64,000 nt of DNA from Actinernus sp. WN-2022 (GCA_030867875.1 JAOWCC010001368.1:2170001-2234000), one strand, 5' to 3'. Shown: positions 1 through 13,375, numbered from the stretch's first letter. Made by a program: numbers and translations. The notes: generated from the sequence alone by a model not told the origin.

Positions 1-1053
1 ACAAATCTTGTTTTCAGTGTATGCTAACTGAAATGCTGTGCTCGTTTTCTGGTTACGGCTCAGTGGGGCAACTACACGAACAAGAAGCATGAACTGCCAG
101 CAAAGAGAGAGGAAAAAGTACTTGAAATGCACAGCGCTAGCTGAGGTAGGGAATATATATAATATCTGAGACGTTAAATTACGTTACTGTGAAGAGGATC
201 AAAATTCAAGTTTTGTAGCTTGAGACTGTCTTCTGCCGTGACTCGTGAGAGAAATTGGAAAAGATCTAGCTGTTTCATTCAGACACTGGCAAATTTATTA
301 AAAGCTACGGGCTTACTTTATGAGATTATTATTCATTGTGGAATGAAAGGAAACAGGTTAGCTGAAAGTTAAGTTCGAGGTAGGCTTCGACTTTCATTCC
401 GATTCAGTGCATATGACAGTGCACGAAGGTGGGATGCTGTCAACAACACTACCAAAAGATCCAAAACGAAAGATTCAGTTACGTAAGTACTGTAAGTAAA
501 CTCTTTTTGATTTGAATAAATTTCCTCTCAGTTTGTCTGTTAATGTACTTTTTCTTCTAATTATCGCTTTATTTAACATCTCTGTGTAGAGTATGCGTAC
601 CTCAGAATAAATTATTTGAAAGGTCAACTTAACTCTTGTGTCGATAAGCGCAAATGTTTTTGTAAAACAGTCTGTGAATTTGAGAAGCGGACTTAGAAGA
701 GCTTTCTCATTAGGAATTACAATTTCTTTCTGGCTATGAAATATATGTTTCATTTCACATTTATTCATACAGTTTTAGCCGGACATTTCCCCGAGTTTTT
801 GATCTATTTTCAATCAAATTCAAAATCTGAATATGTCATTGTATTGCATTTATACACCTGAATTGCCAGTATTCTGTTGTTCAAATCCTGCGTTATCGTA
901 GTCATGTCATAAAAGCAATTGATAGACCAGACGTTTTTACGACGTTCTCACTGGCGAATTAAAGCACGACTTGTTACTAAGAGGATTTCAAATGAAAGTG
1001 TATTTCATCTGCAATCTCATGTGGCCCGAGTGAAAGCCCAGATGGGCTCTTGT
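1..1053 (+). repeat. 3' part of 1.4 kb dispersed element (copy C)
   Basis: Nearly the same sequence recurs at 44105-45060 and its last ~80 bases also at 43197-43277, each ending in the same short hairpin (AGCCCAGATGGGCT then CTTGTT). The copy enters the window already truncated, so its 5' end is not visible. Small indels separate it from the 44 kb copy. No credible ORF; the 97-codon minus ORF here is AT-rich and shows no family features. Confidence 0.75.
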
Positions 1054-1327
1054 TGCAGTTAATGGCAAGTGCTGGCGTATGGTATCGAACCACAGGAAAC
1101 CCAAGCTCTGTTTGTGTTTTATATTATAAGGGTTTGTATGAGATTTTTAACGAGTATTTGGTTGTATCCGTTAGGCCAGAAATACTGAAATAAAATCAAC
1201 GAAAACTCCCCTGAAGTCTTTATCTGTTCTTCATTGGGCTCTGTATGCAATTTCAGCGAATTCTGTTGAAATTTTACCCCTCGACCTCTCCAACTAAGAA
1301 AGAAGGCAAGGACGGAGGTAGGCGCGA

Positions 1328-2172
1328 TATCTGCACAATATCGAATATCCGATATTATAGTATTGATAGTATCGGATATTAGATTTTGATAATATCGGAT
1401 ATTATCGGATATTATCGGATATTATCAAGCGATATTATCGGTTATTTTCTAATTAGACATCTATTAGACAAAGGTCTCTATCCTCTGAATTAGGACGTTG
1501 ATATTCGATATTATCCGATATTATCGACTATTTTCTAATTAGACATCTATTAGATATCTACTAGACAAAGGTCTCTCTCCTCTGAATTAGGACGTTGATA
1601 TTCGATATTATCCGATATTATCGACTATTTTCTAATTAGACATCTATTAGATATCTACTAGACAAAGGTCTCTCTCCTCTGAATTAGGACGTTGATATTC
1701 GATATTATCCGATATTATCGACTATTTTCTAATTAGACATCTATTAGATATCTACTAGACAAAGGTCTCTCTCCTCTGAATTAGGACGTTGATATTCGAT
1801 ACTATCGGATATTATCGACTATTTTCTAATTAGACATCTAATAGATATCTTTAGATAAAGGTCTCTCTCCACTGTGAAGGAGGTTGATATTCGATATTAT
1901 CGGATATTATCGACTATTTTCTAATTAGACATCTAATAGATATCTATTAGATAAAGGTTTCTCTCCTCTGTGAAGGATGTTGATATTCGATATTATCGAC
2001 TATTTTCTAATTAGATATCTATTAGATATCTACTAGACAAAGGTCTCTCTCCTCTGAATTAGGACGTTGATATTCGATATTATCCGATATTATCGACTAT
2101 TTTCTAATTAGACATCTAATAGATATCCTTAGATAAAGGTCTCTCTCCTCTGTGGAGGAGGTTGATATTTTT
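1328..2172. repeat. 97 bp AT-rich palindromic satellite, first block
   Basis: About eight tandem units of 97 bp. Each holds short self-complementary words (TCTAATTAGA, ATCTAATAGATATC, GATATTATCGGATATTATCG) followed by a pyrimidine-rich AAAGGTCTCTCTCCTC segment. Units differ by point changes and by CCGATA versus CGGATA. Ends in a 234 bp non-repetitive stretch (2173-2406) in which I recognise nothing. Confidence 0.9.
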
Positions 2173-2406
2173 TAAAAACAATATTAAGACTTAACATTTG
2201 CTCTAAGAGCACAGAAGCTCATCTAGAGAGCTTATGTTAAATAAATTACAATGATATAGCCGCGTTACAGGTCAGACGACAGTAATAATAGTTGTTGGAG
2301 TTGAGTACACGTATATAAATGATTAGCAAGAATAATTAAAAACAATTATAATCAAAAACGGTTCGATTGGACAATAAATTGTCACGCAGAGCAGCAAAAG
2401 TGTCAC

Positions 2407-4623
2407 ATTTAAGAAAATGTGACACTATTAGATAAAGGGGTAAATTGATATTATCAATTTACCCCTCTAATTAGACATCTAATAGATATCTGTTAGATAA
2501 AGGTCTCTCTCCTCTGTGAAGGAGGTTGATATTCGATATTATCGGATATTATCGACTATTTACTAATTAGACATCTAATAGATATCTATTAGATAAAGGT
2601 CTCTCTCCTCTGGAGGAGGTTGATATTCGATATTATCCGATATTTAGACTATTTTCTAATTAGACATCTAATAGATATCTATTAGATAAAGGTCTCTCTC
2701 CTCTGTGAAGGAGGTTGATATTCAATATTATCGGATATTATCGACTATTTTCTAATTGGACATCTAATAGATATCTATTAGATATAAAGGTCTCTCTCCT
2801 CTGTGAATGAGGTTGATATTCGATATTATCGGATATTATCGACTATTTACTAATTAGACATCTAATAGATATCTATTAGATAAAGGTCTCTCTCCTCTGT
2901 GGAGGAGGTTGATATTCGATATTATCCGATATTTAGACTATTTTCTAATTAGACATCTAATAGATATCTATTAGATAAAGGTCTCTCTCCTCTGTGAAGG
3001 AGGTTGATATTCAATATTATCGGATATTATCGACTATTTTCTAATTGGACATCTAATAGATATCTATTAGATATAAAGGTCTCTCTCCTCTGTGAATGAG
3101 GTTGATATTCGATATTATCGGATATTATCGACTATTTTCTAATTAGACATCTATTAGATATCTATTAGATAAAGGTCTCTCTGCTCTGTGAAGGAGGTTG
3201 ATATTCGATATTATCCGATATTATCGATATCTATTAGATAAAGGTCTCTCTCCTCTGTGAAAGAGGTTGATATTCGATACTATCGGATATTATCGACTAT
3301 TTTCTAATTAGACGTATATTAGATATCTATTAGACAAAGGTCTCGGCTCTCCTCTGTGAAGTAGGTTGATATTCGATATTTATTTTTTTACATTTTAAAA
3401 CTGGTTTAAATATAAAAGATTCTAGAAAGGAATTTATTTCTTTGTGATTAATAAAAAGGGGTTTATTTGTTTGTTTGTTTGGTTGGTTGGTTGGTTGGTT
3501 GGGGGGGGGGGGAGATTTAAGAAAATGTGACACTATTAGATAAAGGGGTAAATTGATATTATCAATTTACCCCTCTAATTAGACATCTAATAGATATCTG
3601 TTAGATAAAGGTCTCTCTCCTCTGTGAAGGAGGTTGATATTCGATATTATCGGATATTATCGACTATTTACTAATTAGACATCTAATAGATATCTATTAG
3701 ATAAAGGTCTCTCTCCTCTGGAGGAGGTTGATATTCGATATTATCCGATATTTAGACTATTTTCTAATTAGACATCTAATAGATATCTATTAGATAAAGG
3801 TCTCTCTCCTCTGTGAAGGAGGTTGATATTCAATATTATCGGATATTATCGACTATTTTCTAATTGGACATCTAATAGATATCTATTAGATATAAAGGTC
3901 TCTCTCCTCTGTGAATGAGGTTGATATTCGATATTATCGGATATTATCGACTATTTACTAATTAGACATCTAATAGATATCTATTAGATAAAGGTCTCTC
4001 TCCTCTGTGGAGGAGGTTGATATTCGATATTATCCGATATTTAGACTATTTTCTAATTAGACATCTAATAGATATCTATTAGATAAAGGTCTCTCTCCTC
4101 TGTGAAGGAGGTTGATATTCAATATTATCGGATATTATCGACTATTTTCTAATTGGACATCTAATAGATATCTATTAGATATAAAGGTCTCTCTCCTCTG
4201 TGAATGAGGTTGATATTCGATATTATCGGATATTATCGACTATTTTCTAATTAGACATCTATTAGATATCTATTAGATAAAGGTCTCTCTGCTCTGTGAA
4301 GGAGGTTGATATTCGATATTATCCGATATTATCGATATCTATTAGATAAAGGTCTCTCTCCTCTGTGAAAGAGGTTGATATTCGATACTATCGGATATTA
4401 TCGACTATTTTCTAATTAGACGTATATTAGATATCTATTAGACAAAGGTCTCGGCTCTCCTCTGTGAAGTAGGTTGATATTCGATATTTATTTTTTTACA
4501 TTTTAAAACTGGTTTAAATATAAAAGATTCTAGAAAGGAATTTATTTCTTTGTGATTAATAAAAAGGGGTTTATTTGTTTGTTTGTTTGGTTGGTTGGTT
4601 GGTTGGTTGGGGGGGGGGGGGAG
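2407..4623. repeat. 1.1 kb tandem duplication of satellite plus flank
   Basis: Positions 2407-3514 and 3515-4623 are virtually identical over ~1108 bp. Each copy begins with an inverted repeat (GGGGTAAATTGATA / TATCAATTTACCCC), contains the same ordered series of 97 bp satellite variants, and ends in (GTTT)n, (GGTT)n and a poly-G run. The only difference I see is one G in the poly-G tract, so the duplication is recent or a higher-order satellite unit. Confidence 0.9.
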
Positions 4624-5473
4624 ATTTAAAAGAAAACAATTCCACCCAACCCTCCCCTACAAAATGTTTGTTTGACTCCCCACCCCTCCCCTCTACTTTC
4701 TCCACCATCCACCTCAACATTTTATCTAGAAGAAAACTTCTACGAAATAGGTAAACAGTATCTTAAAGTAACAAGTGCCGAGGATCTTGAAGTAACTCCT
4801 CGTAGTATCCGTTAGACTGCTTTCCAATTTGGAATAAAACACTGACTAGAAGAAAATGGAAGTGTGCAAATAACAAACTTCTAACTCCTGACAACAAAGA
4901 AGTGGCTTAAAAAAACTCTGAATTTCTAACAGCACATGAAACAACCATAGGGGCTGATCGATCCAAGTCAGGAACCAGAAAAAACCCACAGAGCAAGGAA
5001 GAGATAATATAGCACCCTACTATTCTCTTGTTCCTTCATCAAAGAATCGCCCACAGTGGATGTGAAAAGACACAAATATGGACTGATAAATGATCGAGAA
5101 CTACACAGAAATAACTCAAAAAGTTGTCAACATTTCTGTTTCACTTTGCCGTTTCCATGCCGCTAACAAGCAGATTTATGAAAGCCAGTCAACACTCCAC
5201 TCCAAGCAAACTCATTCCTAACACAATCTAAGCCCTAACCAACATAAAAAAACTAACCTCAATACATTTCTGTTTCACTTTGCCGTTTCCATGTAATAAT
5301 ACTCTTTATTACACATTTGGGGTTGATATCCGTGTGATAAAGCCGTGAATAAAAACCATATCAGTGAAGTGATACGATATCACCTCACTGTACTATTGCT
5401 TGTAGAAATAAATTTTGTTATGCTTAATTTTGTGTTATTGTATTCACTTTAAATGTATAATAAACAAATTATG
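4624..5473. other. Non-coding, with short segmental repeats
   Basis: No gene seen. A ~30 bp word (CATTTCTGTTTCACTTTGCC...) occurs at about 5131 and again at about 5264. A ~95 bp stretch at 5165-5262 recurs at 6357-6460, flanking the hairpin and LINE fragment between them. Confidence 0.5.
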
Positions 5474-5607
5474 ACATGTTAAGAGCCTGATATCGTTTTT
5501 ATTCACTCGATTTTCGTATCATATCGCTCACTCGCTTGCGGACTCGCTCGTTCGCGATATGATACGAAAACCTCGTGAATAGAAACGATATCAAGCTCTT
5601 AACATGT
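5474..5607. repeat. Hairpin MITE-like inverted repeat
   Basis: Two ~55 bp arms (from ACATGTTAAGAGC to its complement GCTCTTAACATGT) around a short GC-rich loop (TCACTCGCTTGCGGACTCGC). Arms read through GATATCGTTTTTATTCAC and its complement. Likely a small fold-back transposon remnant. Confidence 0.8.
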
Positions 5608-5639
5608 AATAATCTCTATTTATTTGCACCATTATTTAG

Positions 5640-6335
5640 AATTTTACAAAACTAAAAGAAAAATTATCTTATAAATTACCATGTACATACATTACAAAGG
5701 AAAGACAATGAAAGAGAGTGCAGGGGAGCTGGAATAACCTAGGATTTCGAAGCCAACTCCCCATTAAATAAATTTCACATAAATAAGGTCAAGGTGCGGT
5801 ATTTCTGTGAAGGGGACATGACAATAAAATAAGTTAACATATGGTATTTTAATTATTCTTAATTAATTTATCTAATGCAATAATATAAAATTATTAATTA
5901 TAATAATTATGCACTAAAGTCCATGATATAATTAATGTCAATTATATCTAAGTAAACAAAGTTGTTTGATTTCTCTTTTAAACTGGTTTCTTGAAATATT
6001 TCTAATTGCATCTGGGATTGAGTTCCAAGTTTGTATACCAGTGAATTTGAGTGAAAATTTTACATAGTTAGTAGAAATTGAAGGTAAATGATAGTTACGT
6101 GTGGAATAGCGTGTGAAGTGAGAATGAATATTAGAAGTTTGTTTGAAGTATTTAGAGAAGGCAGGAGGTAAGTTATTATTAGTATAATCATACATGAAAA
6201 AGGAAATTTGGGTAAATGTAATGTCTTTTAATTGGAGGATAGCTAGATCTTTGTATATTGGAGGTACATGGGTTTGAAAATGAGAAAATGACATTATTCG
6301 TATGGCTTTATTATTTAGGACATTTAGTTGGTTTA
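5640..6335 (-). pseudogene. LINE fragment: C-terminal region downstream of reverse transcriptase
   Basis: The minus strand encodes ~130 codons resembling the region after the RT palm in CR1/Jockey-type LINEs: PIYKDLAILQLKDI, then FMYDYTNNNLPPAFSKYF, then TRYSTRNYHLP and IQTWNSIPDAIRN. The reading frame continues upstream to about 6335 (NQLNVLNNKAIRIM), where it is truncated. The RT catalytic part is absent, so this is a dead 5'-truncated copy. The AT-rich stretch at 5640-5935 is probably its 3' untranslated region. Family assignment rests on motif memory, not on a search. Confidence 0.7.
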
Positions 6336-6356
6336 AACAAGTTTAAACAAGTTTTA

Positions 6357-6800
6357 ACAAGCAGATTTATGAAAGCCAGTTAACACTCCACTCCAAGCAA
6401 ACTCATTCCTAACACATTCTAAGCCCTAATCCAACATAAAAAAAACTAACCTCAATATAAACCCCAGTGCTCAATAATTTAGGATTTTTAGAGTTATAGT
6501 AAAATTAGGCTTTTTAGGGCTAGATCACTGAATGCAGAAAAATAATGCTTCTTCAATGGTCCTGTGAACTAATCCAAACCATACCCCTATATTTCAAAAC
6601 ACCCTAACCGTCAACAACGGGTGCCTACTAATTTATGATTTTTAGAATTATAGTCAGTAAATTATGCCTGCTTTTAGGGCTTGCTAGATCACTGAACAAC
6701 ACAGAAAACTAATACTTCTTCAATTGTCCTGTGAACTAATCCAAACCCTGCCCCTACATTTCAAAACACCCTAACCCTTAACAACAGGTGCTCGGGACGA
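6357..6800. repeat. Duplicated ~95 bp word and two ~180 bp repeats
   Basis: 6357-6460 repeats 5165-5262. It is followed by two diverged copies (about 6465-6610 and 6640-6790) sharing the words GGATTTTTAGA, GGGCTAGATCACTGAA and CCTGTGAACTAATCCAAACC. No coding signal. Confidence 0.65.
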
Positions 6801-6954
6801 CTGCAGAATACCCCACCACAGCAAGCTGTATTGTAGAAATGTCAAAGCGTCTACGCGTCAACTTGGGTGGAATACACAGCCAACGTAGAGAGCTGAATGT
6901 CGAGTCAACGTAATTTGCAACGCGTCATCGTGTCAACAAGTAGACTGCGGTTGA

Positions 6955-8045
6955 TGAATAATAATAATAATACATACATACATACGTTTTAGGAGCATTA
7001 TACAGCACTCAATGCTCTTACAATATCACGCAGTGATGGTGATAAACTCAAAATAATAAAAACTATCTACTTACACGTGTTCTAATAATATCGAGCAAGC
7101 TATTTAAAAAGAAAAGTCTTTAACTTAGATTCATGAAATACATTAACAGTGTCGGCACTCCTGATGTTAGACGGAAGAGAGTGCCAAAGTCTTGGAGCGC
7201 AGATCGAGAACGCTCTATCACCATAAGACACAGTATTTGACTTTGGTATGGAGAACAAGTTATAACTAGATGATCTTAAAGTAAGGGCTGGCTTATATCT
7301 CTGTAGCAGATCAGAAATATAATCCGGGGCCAGACTATGGAGAGCTTGATACGTGATTAATAGAATCGAACCTTATAACTAATTCTAGATCTAATTGGAA
7401 GCCAGTGGAGTTGACGGAGTACAGGGGTATGTTCTGATTTCTTTGTTTTAGCGACTAGCCGAGCGGCAGTGTTCTGTAAGCGCTGTAGCTTAGCTATTTC
7501 AGAGTCAGGTAGCCCAAACAGAATACTGTTGCAACAGTACAGACAGAAAGTAATAAAAGCGTGCACCAACTTCTCACAGTCTCCTTGACACAGATACTTC
7601 TTCCAATGTTACGGATAGCCGCAAAAGAAGCTGACTTGCAAATGTTGTTTATGTGAGTAGTCAGTATAAGGTGACTGTCCAAAGCAATGCCAAGATCATG
7701 GGCGACAGGAACCGGAGCAATGATAGTACCATCAATGGATATACCTGGCATCGGCTCACACTGTACGAACCGAGATGAGAGATGGACGATCTCAGTCTTA
7801 CGTGGATTACACGCGAGTTTATTGGCGGTGCACCAGATTAAGATATCTTTAACACATAGCTCCAATTTGGCTAATGTAGCAGATCGATCACATGTAGAGT
7901 TAACCGTTACATAGAGTTGGATGTCATCTGCATGCATACATCATGCAATCGAGGTTATGCGCCTTGATCAAATCCTTCAACGGTGCGAAATACAGGGAGA
8001 ACAAAAGCGGCCCCAGTACAGAACACTAGTACGCCATACTGTATT
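6955..8045 (-). pseudogene. 5'-truncated non-LTR retrotransposon (LINE) with RT palm
   Basis: Minus strand. From about 8040 downward the frames read LGPLLFSLYFAPLKDLIKA, then ADDIQLYV (the YADD palm motif, reached after a frame break next to the ADD), then NPRKTEIVHLSS and DLGIALDSHL. Further on come PDSEIAKLQRLQNTAARLVA and LHWLPIRSRISYKV, the usual CR1/L2/Jockey-type C-terminal signature. It ends in an (ATT)n tail at 6958-6975, typical of these LINEs. At least two frame breaks separate the segments and the endonuclease domain is missing, so it is dead. Orientation is opposite to the SINE that follows. Confidence 0.85.
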
Positions 8046-8200
8046 GTCTTGCTGGTGGAGACGGTTGGTTGGGAGTTTGAAATCCCCAGATGGTATCGCG
8101 AAGAAGTCGACAAAGTGCTGGAGAATGTGCATCAAAAGATAGGAGAGGTGAGAGAACGCAGTCAAATCGTAGCCTGAGGAAATCAGACTGCCATTTAGGA

Positions 8201-8375
8201 GCCAAGATGGCGCAGTGGTTAAGTGCTTCGCCTTTCACCTCTATGGCCCAGGTTCGATCCCCGGACTTAGCGCCATATGTGAGTTGAGATTGTTGGTGAT
8301 CTCGCCCTTGCTCCGGGGGTTTTTCTCCGGGTTCTCCGGGTTTCCTCCCTTCTAAAAAAACAACACGATAAATTC
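8201..8375 (+). mobile_element. tRNA-derived SINE
   Basis: The head looks like a tRNA with A box (GGCGCAGTGGTTAAGTGC, 8210-8227) and B box (GGTTCGATCCC, 8251-8261), the internal RNA polymerase III promoter. It is followed by a non-tRNA body with CTCCGGG repeats and a short A-run tail. The body style is one I associate with anthozoan SINEs. It is not a functional tRNA: the acceptor stem does not close properly. Confidence 0.8.
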
Positions 8376-8689
8376 CCATTCGATCTGTGGTCGTTTCAGA
8401 TCCGTTAAAATTCAAAGTTCACACGACGTTTTCGATTGAGTGCATATCGAAAAGCAAAACCAAAGAAATTACAGAGGCAATGGAGCGGTTTTCGATGGAG
8501 TGTTGAAAGTAACATGTGATTGCTTTGGTTTTGCATTTGCTTAGCTTTTCTATTGACTGTGAAAAATGTTTTCTGATTACCATCCAATCAAGTTCTAAAC
8601 TAAAACCAATCATTGTTTTTGTCCATCATGGAATCAATTTTCGTTTCAGCGAGTTATCCACGATTGCGTTTACTTTGCCTCGTGATTGG
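8376..8689. other. Non-coding spacer with loose inverted repeat
   Basis: Contains imperfect complementary words (AAGCAAAACCAAAG / CTTTGGTTTTGC) around 8450-8540. Open frames on both strands mirror each other because of this symmetry and are not genes. Confidence 0.45.
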
Positions 8690-11600
8690 TTCAAGTAAAA
8701 CCAATCCGTGAATTACTTCAGTTCGTGATTGGCTCATTGTGTTTTTACTTGCTCCTGTGATTGGCTCTGTGATTACTTTGGTTTTGGTTTAACGACCGCT
8801 CTAAATTAATTAAAACTAATCATGAATTACTTCAGTTCGTGATTGATTCATTGTGTTTTTACTTGCTCCTGTGATTGGCTCTGTGATTACTTTAGTTTTG
8901 GTTTAACGACCGCTCTAAATTAATTAAAACCAATCCGTGAATTACTTCAGTTCGTGATTGGCTCATTGCGTTTTTACTTGCTCCTGTGATTGGCTCTGTG
9001 ATTACTTTGGTTTTGGTTTAACGACCGCTCTAAATTAATTAAAACCAATCCGTGAATTACTTCAGTTCGTGATTGGCTCATTGTGTTTTTACTTGCTCCT
9101 GTGATTGGCTCTGTGATTACTTTGGTTTTGGTTTAACGACCGCTCTAAATTAATTAAAACCAATCCGTGAATTACTTCAGTTCGTGATTGGCTCATTGCG
9201 TTTTTACTTGCACCTGTGATTGGCTCTGTGATTACTTTGGTTTTGGTTTAACGACCGCTCTAAATTAATTAAAACCAATCCGTGAATTACTTCAGTTCGT
9301 GATTGGCTCATTGCGTTTTTACTTGCTCCTGTGATTGGCTCTGTGATTACTTTGGTTTTGGTTTAACGACCGCTCTAAATTAATTAAAACCAATCCGTGA
9401 ATTACTTCAGTTCGTGTTTGGCTCATTGCGTCTTTACTTGCTCCTGTGATTGGCTCTGTGATTACTTTGGTTTTGGTTTAACGACCGCTCTAAATTAATT
9501 AAAACTAATCATGAATTACTTCAATTCGTGATTGATTCATTGTGTTTTTACTTGCTCCTGTGATTGGCTCTGTGATTACTTTGGTTTTGGTTTAACGACC
9601 GCTCTAAATTAATTAAAACCAATCCGTGAATTACTTCAGTTCGTGATTGATTCATTGTGTTTTTACTTGCTCCTGTGATTGGCTCTGTGATTACTTTGGT
9701 TTTGGTTTAACGACCGCTCTAAATTAATTAAAACCAATCCGTGAATTACTTCAGTTCGTGATTGGCTCATTGTGTTTTTACTTGCTCCTGTGATTGGCTC
9801 TGTGATTACTTTGGTTTTGTTTTAACGACCGCTCTAAATTAATTAAAACCAATCCGTGAATTACTTCAGTTCGTGATTGGCTCATTGTGTTTTTACTTGC
9901 TCCTGTGATTGGCTCTGTGATTACTTTGGTTTTGGTTTAACGACCGCTCTAAATTAATTAAAACCAATCCGTGAATTACTTCAGTTCGTGATTGGCTCAT
10001 TGTGTGTTTTACTTGCTCCTGTGATTGGCTCTGTGATTACTTTGGTTTTGGTTTAACGACCGCTCTAAATTAATTAAAACCAATCCGTGAATTACTTCAG
10101 TTCGTGATTGGCTCATTGCGTTTTTACTTGCTCCTGTGATTGGCTCTGTGATTACTTTGGTTTTGGTTTAACGACCGCTCTAAATTAATTAAAACTAATC
10201 ATGAATTACTTCAGTTCGTGATTGGCTCATTGTGTTTTTACTTGCTCCTGTGACTGGCTCTGTGATTACTTTGGTTTTGGTTTTACGACCGCTCTAAATT
10301 AATTAAAACCAATCCGTGAATTACTTCAGTTCGTGATTGGCTCATTGCGTCTTTACTTGCTCCTGTGATTGGCTCTGTGATTACTTTGGTTTTGGTTTAA
10401 CGACCGCTCTAAATTAATTAAAACCAATCCGTGAATTACTTCAGTTCGTGATTGGCTCATTGTGTTTTTACTTGCTCCTGTGATTGGCTCTGTGATTACT
10501 TTGGTTTTGGTTTAACGACCGCTCTAAATTAATTAAAACCAATCCGTGAATTACTTCAGTTCGTGATTGGCTCATTGCGTCTTTACTTGCTCCTGTGATT
10601 GGCTCTGTGATTACTTTGGTTTTGGTTTAACGACCGCTCTAAATTAATTAAAACTAATCATGAATTACTTCAGTTCGTGATTGGCTCATTGTGTTTTTAC
10701 TTGCTCCTGTGATTGGCTCTGTGATTACTTTGGTTTTGGTTTAACGACCGCTCTAAATTAATTAAAACCAATCCGTGAATTACTTCAGTTCGTGATTGGC
10801 TCATTGCGTCTTTACTTGCTCCTGTGATTGGCTCTGTGATTACTTTGGTTTTGGTTTAACGACCGCTCTAAATTAATTAAAACCAATCGTGAATTACTTC
10901 AGTTCGTGATTGGCTCATTGTGTTTTTACTTGCTCCTGTGATTGGCTCTGTGATTACTTTGGTTTTGGTTTAACGACCGCTCTAAATTAATTAAAACTAA
11001 TCATGAATTACTTCAGTTCGTGATTGGCTCATTGTGTTTTTACTTGCTCCTGTGACTGGCTCTGTGATTACTTTGGTTTTGGTTTAACGACCGCTCTAAA
11101 TTAATTAAAACTAATCATGAATTACTTCAGTTCGTGATTGGCTCATTGTGTTTTTACTTGCTCCTGTGATTGGCTCTGTGATTACTTTGGTTTTGGTTTA
11201 ACGACCGCTCTAAATTAATTAAAACCAATCCGTGAATTACTTCAGTTCGTGATTGGCTCATTGCGTTTTTACTTGCTCCTGTGATTGGCTCTGTGATTAC
11301 TTTGGTTTTGGTTTAACGACCGCTCTAAATTAATTAAAACTAATCATGAATTACTTCAGTTCGTGATTGGCTCATTGTGTTTTTACTTGCTCCTGTGATT
11401 GGCTCTGTGATTACTTTGGTTTTGGTTTAACGACCGCTCTAAATTAATTAAAACCAATCCGTGAATTACTTCAGTTCGTGATTGGCTCATTGCGTTTTTA
11501 CTTGATCCTGTGATTGGCTCTGTGATTACTTTGGTTTTGGTTTAACGACCGCTCTAAATTAATTAAAACCAATCCGTGAATTACTTCAGTTCGTGATTGG

Positions 11601-13375
11601 CTCATTGCGTTTTTACTTGCTCCTGTGATTGGCTCTGTGATTACTTTGGTTTTGGTTTAACGACCGCTCTAAATTACTTAAAACTAATCATGAATTACTT
11701 CAGTTCGTGATTGGCTCATTGCGTTTTTACTTGCTCCTGTGATTGGCTCTGTGATTACTTTGGTTTTGGTTTAACGACCGCTCTAAATTAATTAAAACTA
11801 ATCATGAATTACTTCAGTTCGTGATTGGCTTATTACGTCTTTACTTGCTCCTGTGATTGGTTCTGTGATTACTTTGGTTTTGGTTTAACGACCGCTCTAA
11901 ATTAATTAAAACTAATCATGAATTACTTCAGTTCGTGATTGGCTCATTGCGTTTTTACTTGCTCCTGTGATTGGCTCTGTGATTACTTTGGTTTTGGTTT
12001 AACGACCGCTCTTAATTAATTAAAACTAATCATGAATTACTTCAGTTCGTGATTGGCTCATTGTGTTTTTACTTGCTGCTGTGATTGGCTCTGTGATTAC
12101 TTTGGTTTTGGTTTAACGACCGCTCTAAATTAATTAAAACCAATCCGTGAATTACTTCAGTTCGTGATTGGCTCATTGCGTCTTTACTTGCTCCTATGAT
12201 TGGCTCTGTGATTACTTTGGTTTTGGTTTAACGACCGCTCTAAATTAATTAAAACTAATCATGAATTACTTCAGTTCGTGATTGGCTCATTGTGTTTTTA
12301 CTTGCTCCTGTGATTGGCTCTGTGATTACTTTGGTTTTGGTTTAACGACCGCTCTAAATTAATTAAAACTAATCATGAATTACTTCAGTTCGTGATTGGC
12401 TCATTGTGTTTTTACTTGCTGCTGTGATTGGCTCTGTGATTACTTTGGTTTTGGTTTAACGACCGCTCTAAATTAATTAAAACCAATCCGTGAATTACTT
12501 CAGTTCGTGATTGGCTCATTGCGTCTTTACTTGCTCCTGTGATTGGCTCTGTGATTACTTTGGTTTTGGTTTAACGACCGCTCTAAATTAATTAAAACTA
12601 ATCATGAATTACTTCAGTTCGTGATTGGCTCATTGTGTTTTTACTTGCTCCTGTGATTGGCTCTGTGATTACTTTGGTTTTGGTTTAACGACCGCTCTAA
12701 ATTAATTAAAACCAATCCGTGAATTACTTCAGTTCGTGATTGGCTCATTGCGTTTTTACTTGCTCCTGTGATTGGCTCTGTGATTACTTTGGTTTTGGTT
12801 TAACGACCGCTCTAAGTTAATTAAAACCAATCCGTGAATTACTTCAGTTCGTGATTGGCTCATTGCGTTTTTACTTGCTCCTGTGATTGGCTCTGTGATT
12901 ACTTTGGTTTTGGTTTAACGACCGCTCTAAATTAATTAAAACTAATCATGAATTACTTCAGTTCGTGATTGGCTCATTGCGTTTTTACTTGCTCCTGTGA
13001 TTGGCTCTGTGATTACTTTGGTTTTGGTTTAACGACCGCTCTAAATTAATTAAAACTAATCATGAATTACTTCAGTTCGTGATTGGCTTATTACGTCTTT
13101 ACTTGCTCCTGTGATTGGTTCTGTGATTACTTTGGTTTTGGTTTAACGACCGCTCTAAATTAATTAAAACTAATCATGAATTACTTCAGTTCGTGATTGG
13201 CTCATTGTGTTTTTACTTGCTCCTGTGATTGGCTCTGTGATTACTTTGGTTTTGGTTTAACGACCGCTCTAAATTAATTAAAACTAATCATGAATTACTT
13301 CAGTTCGTGATTGGCTTATTGTGTTTTTACTTGGTCCTGTGATTGGCTCTGTGATTACTTTGGTTTTGGTATTAC
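8690..13375. repeat. 114/115 bp satellite array, ~40 copies
   Basis: About forty head-to-tail units, each containing AATTACTTCAGTTCGTGATT, GCTCATTG, TTTTTACTTGCTCCTGTG, GATTACTTTGGTTTTGG and AACGACCGCTCTAAATTAAT. Two unit classes alternate irregularly: one with ACCAATCCGTGAATT (115 bp) and one with ACTAATCATGAATT (114 bp). A second two-state site is TGTGTTTTT versus TGCGTTTTT/TGCGTCTTT. Several adjacent-unit combinations recur, suggesting higher-order duplication. No ORF is supported. Confidence 0.97.

Noticed and set aside
8201..8280. Functional tRNA gene
   Set aside because: A and B boxes are present, but the acceptor stem does not close and a SINE body follows; the same holds for 31010 and 32445.
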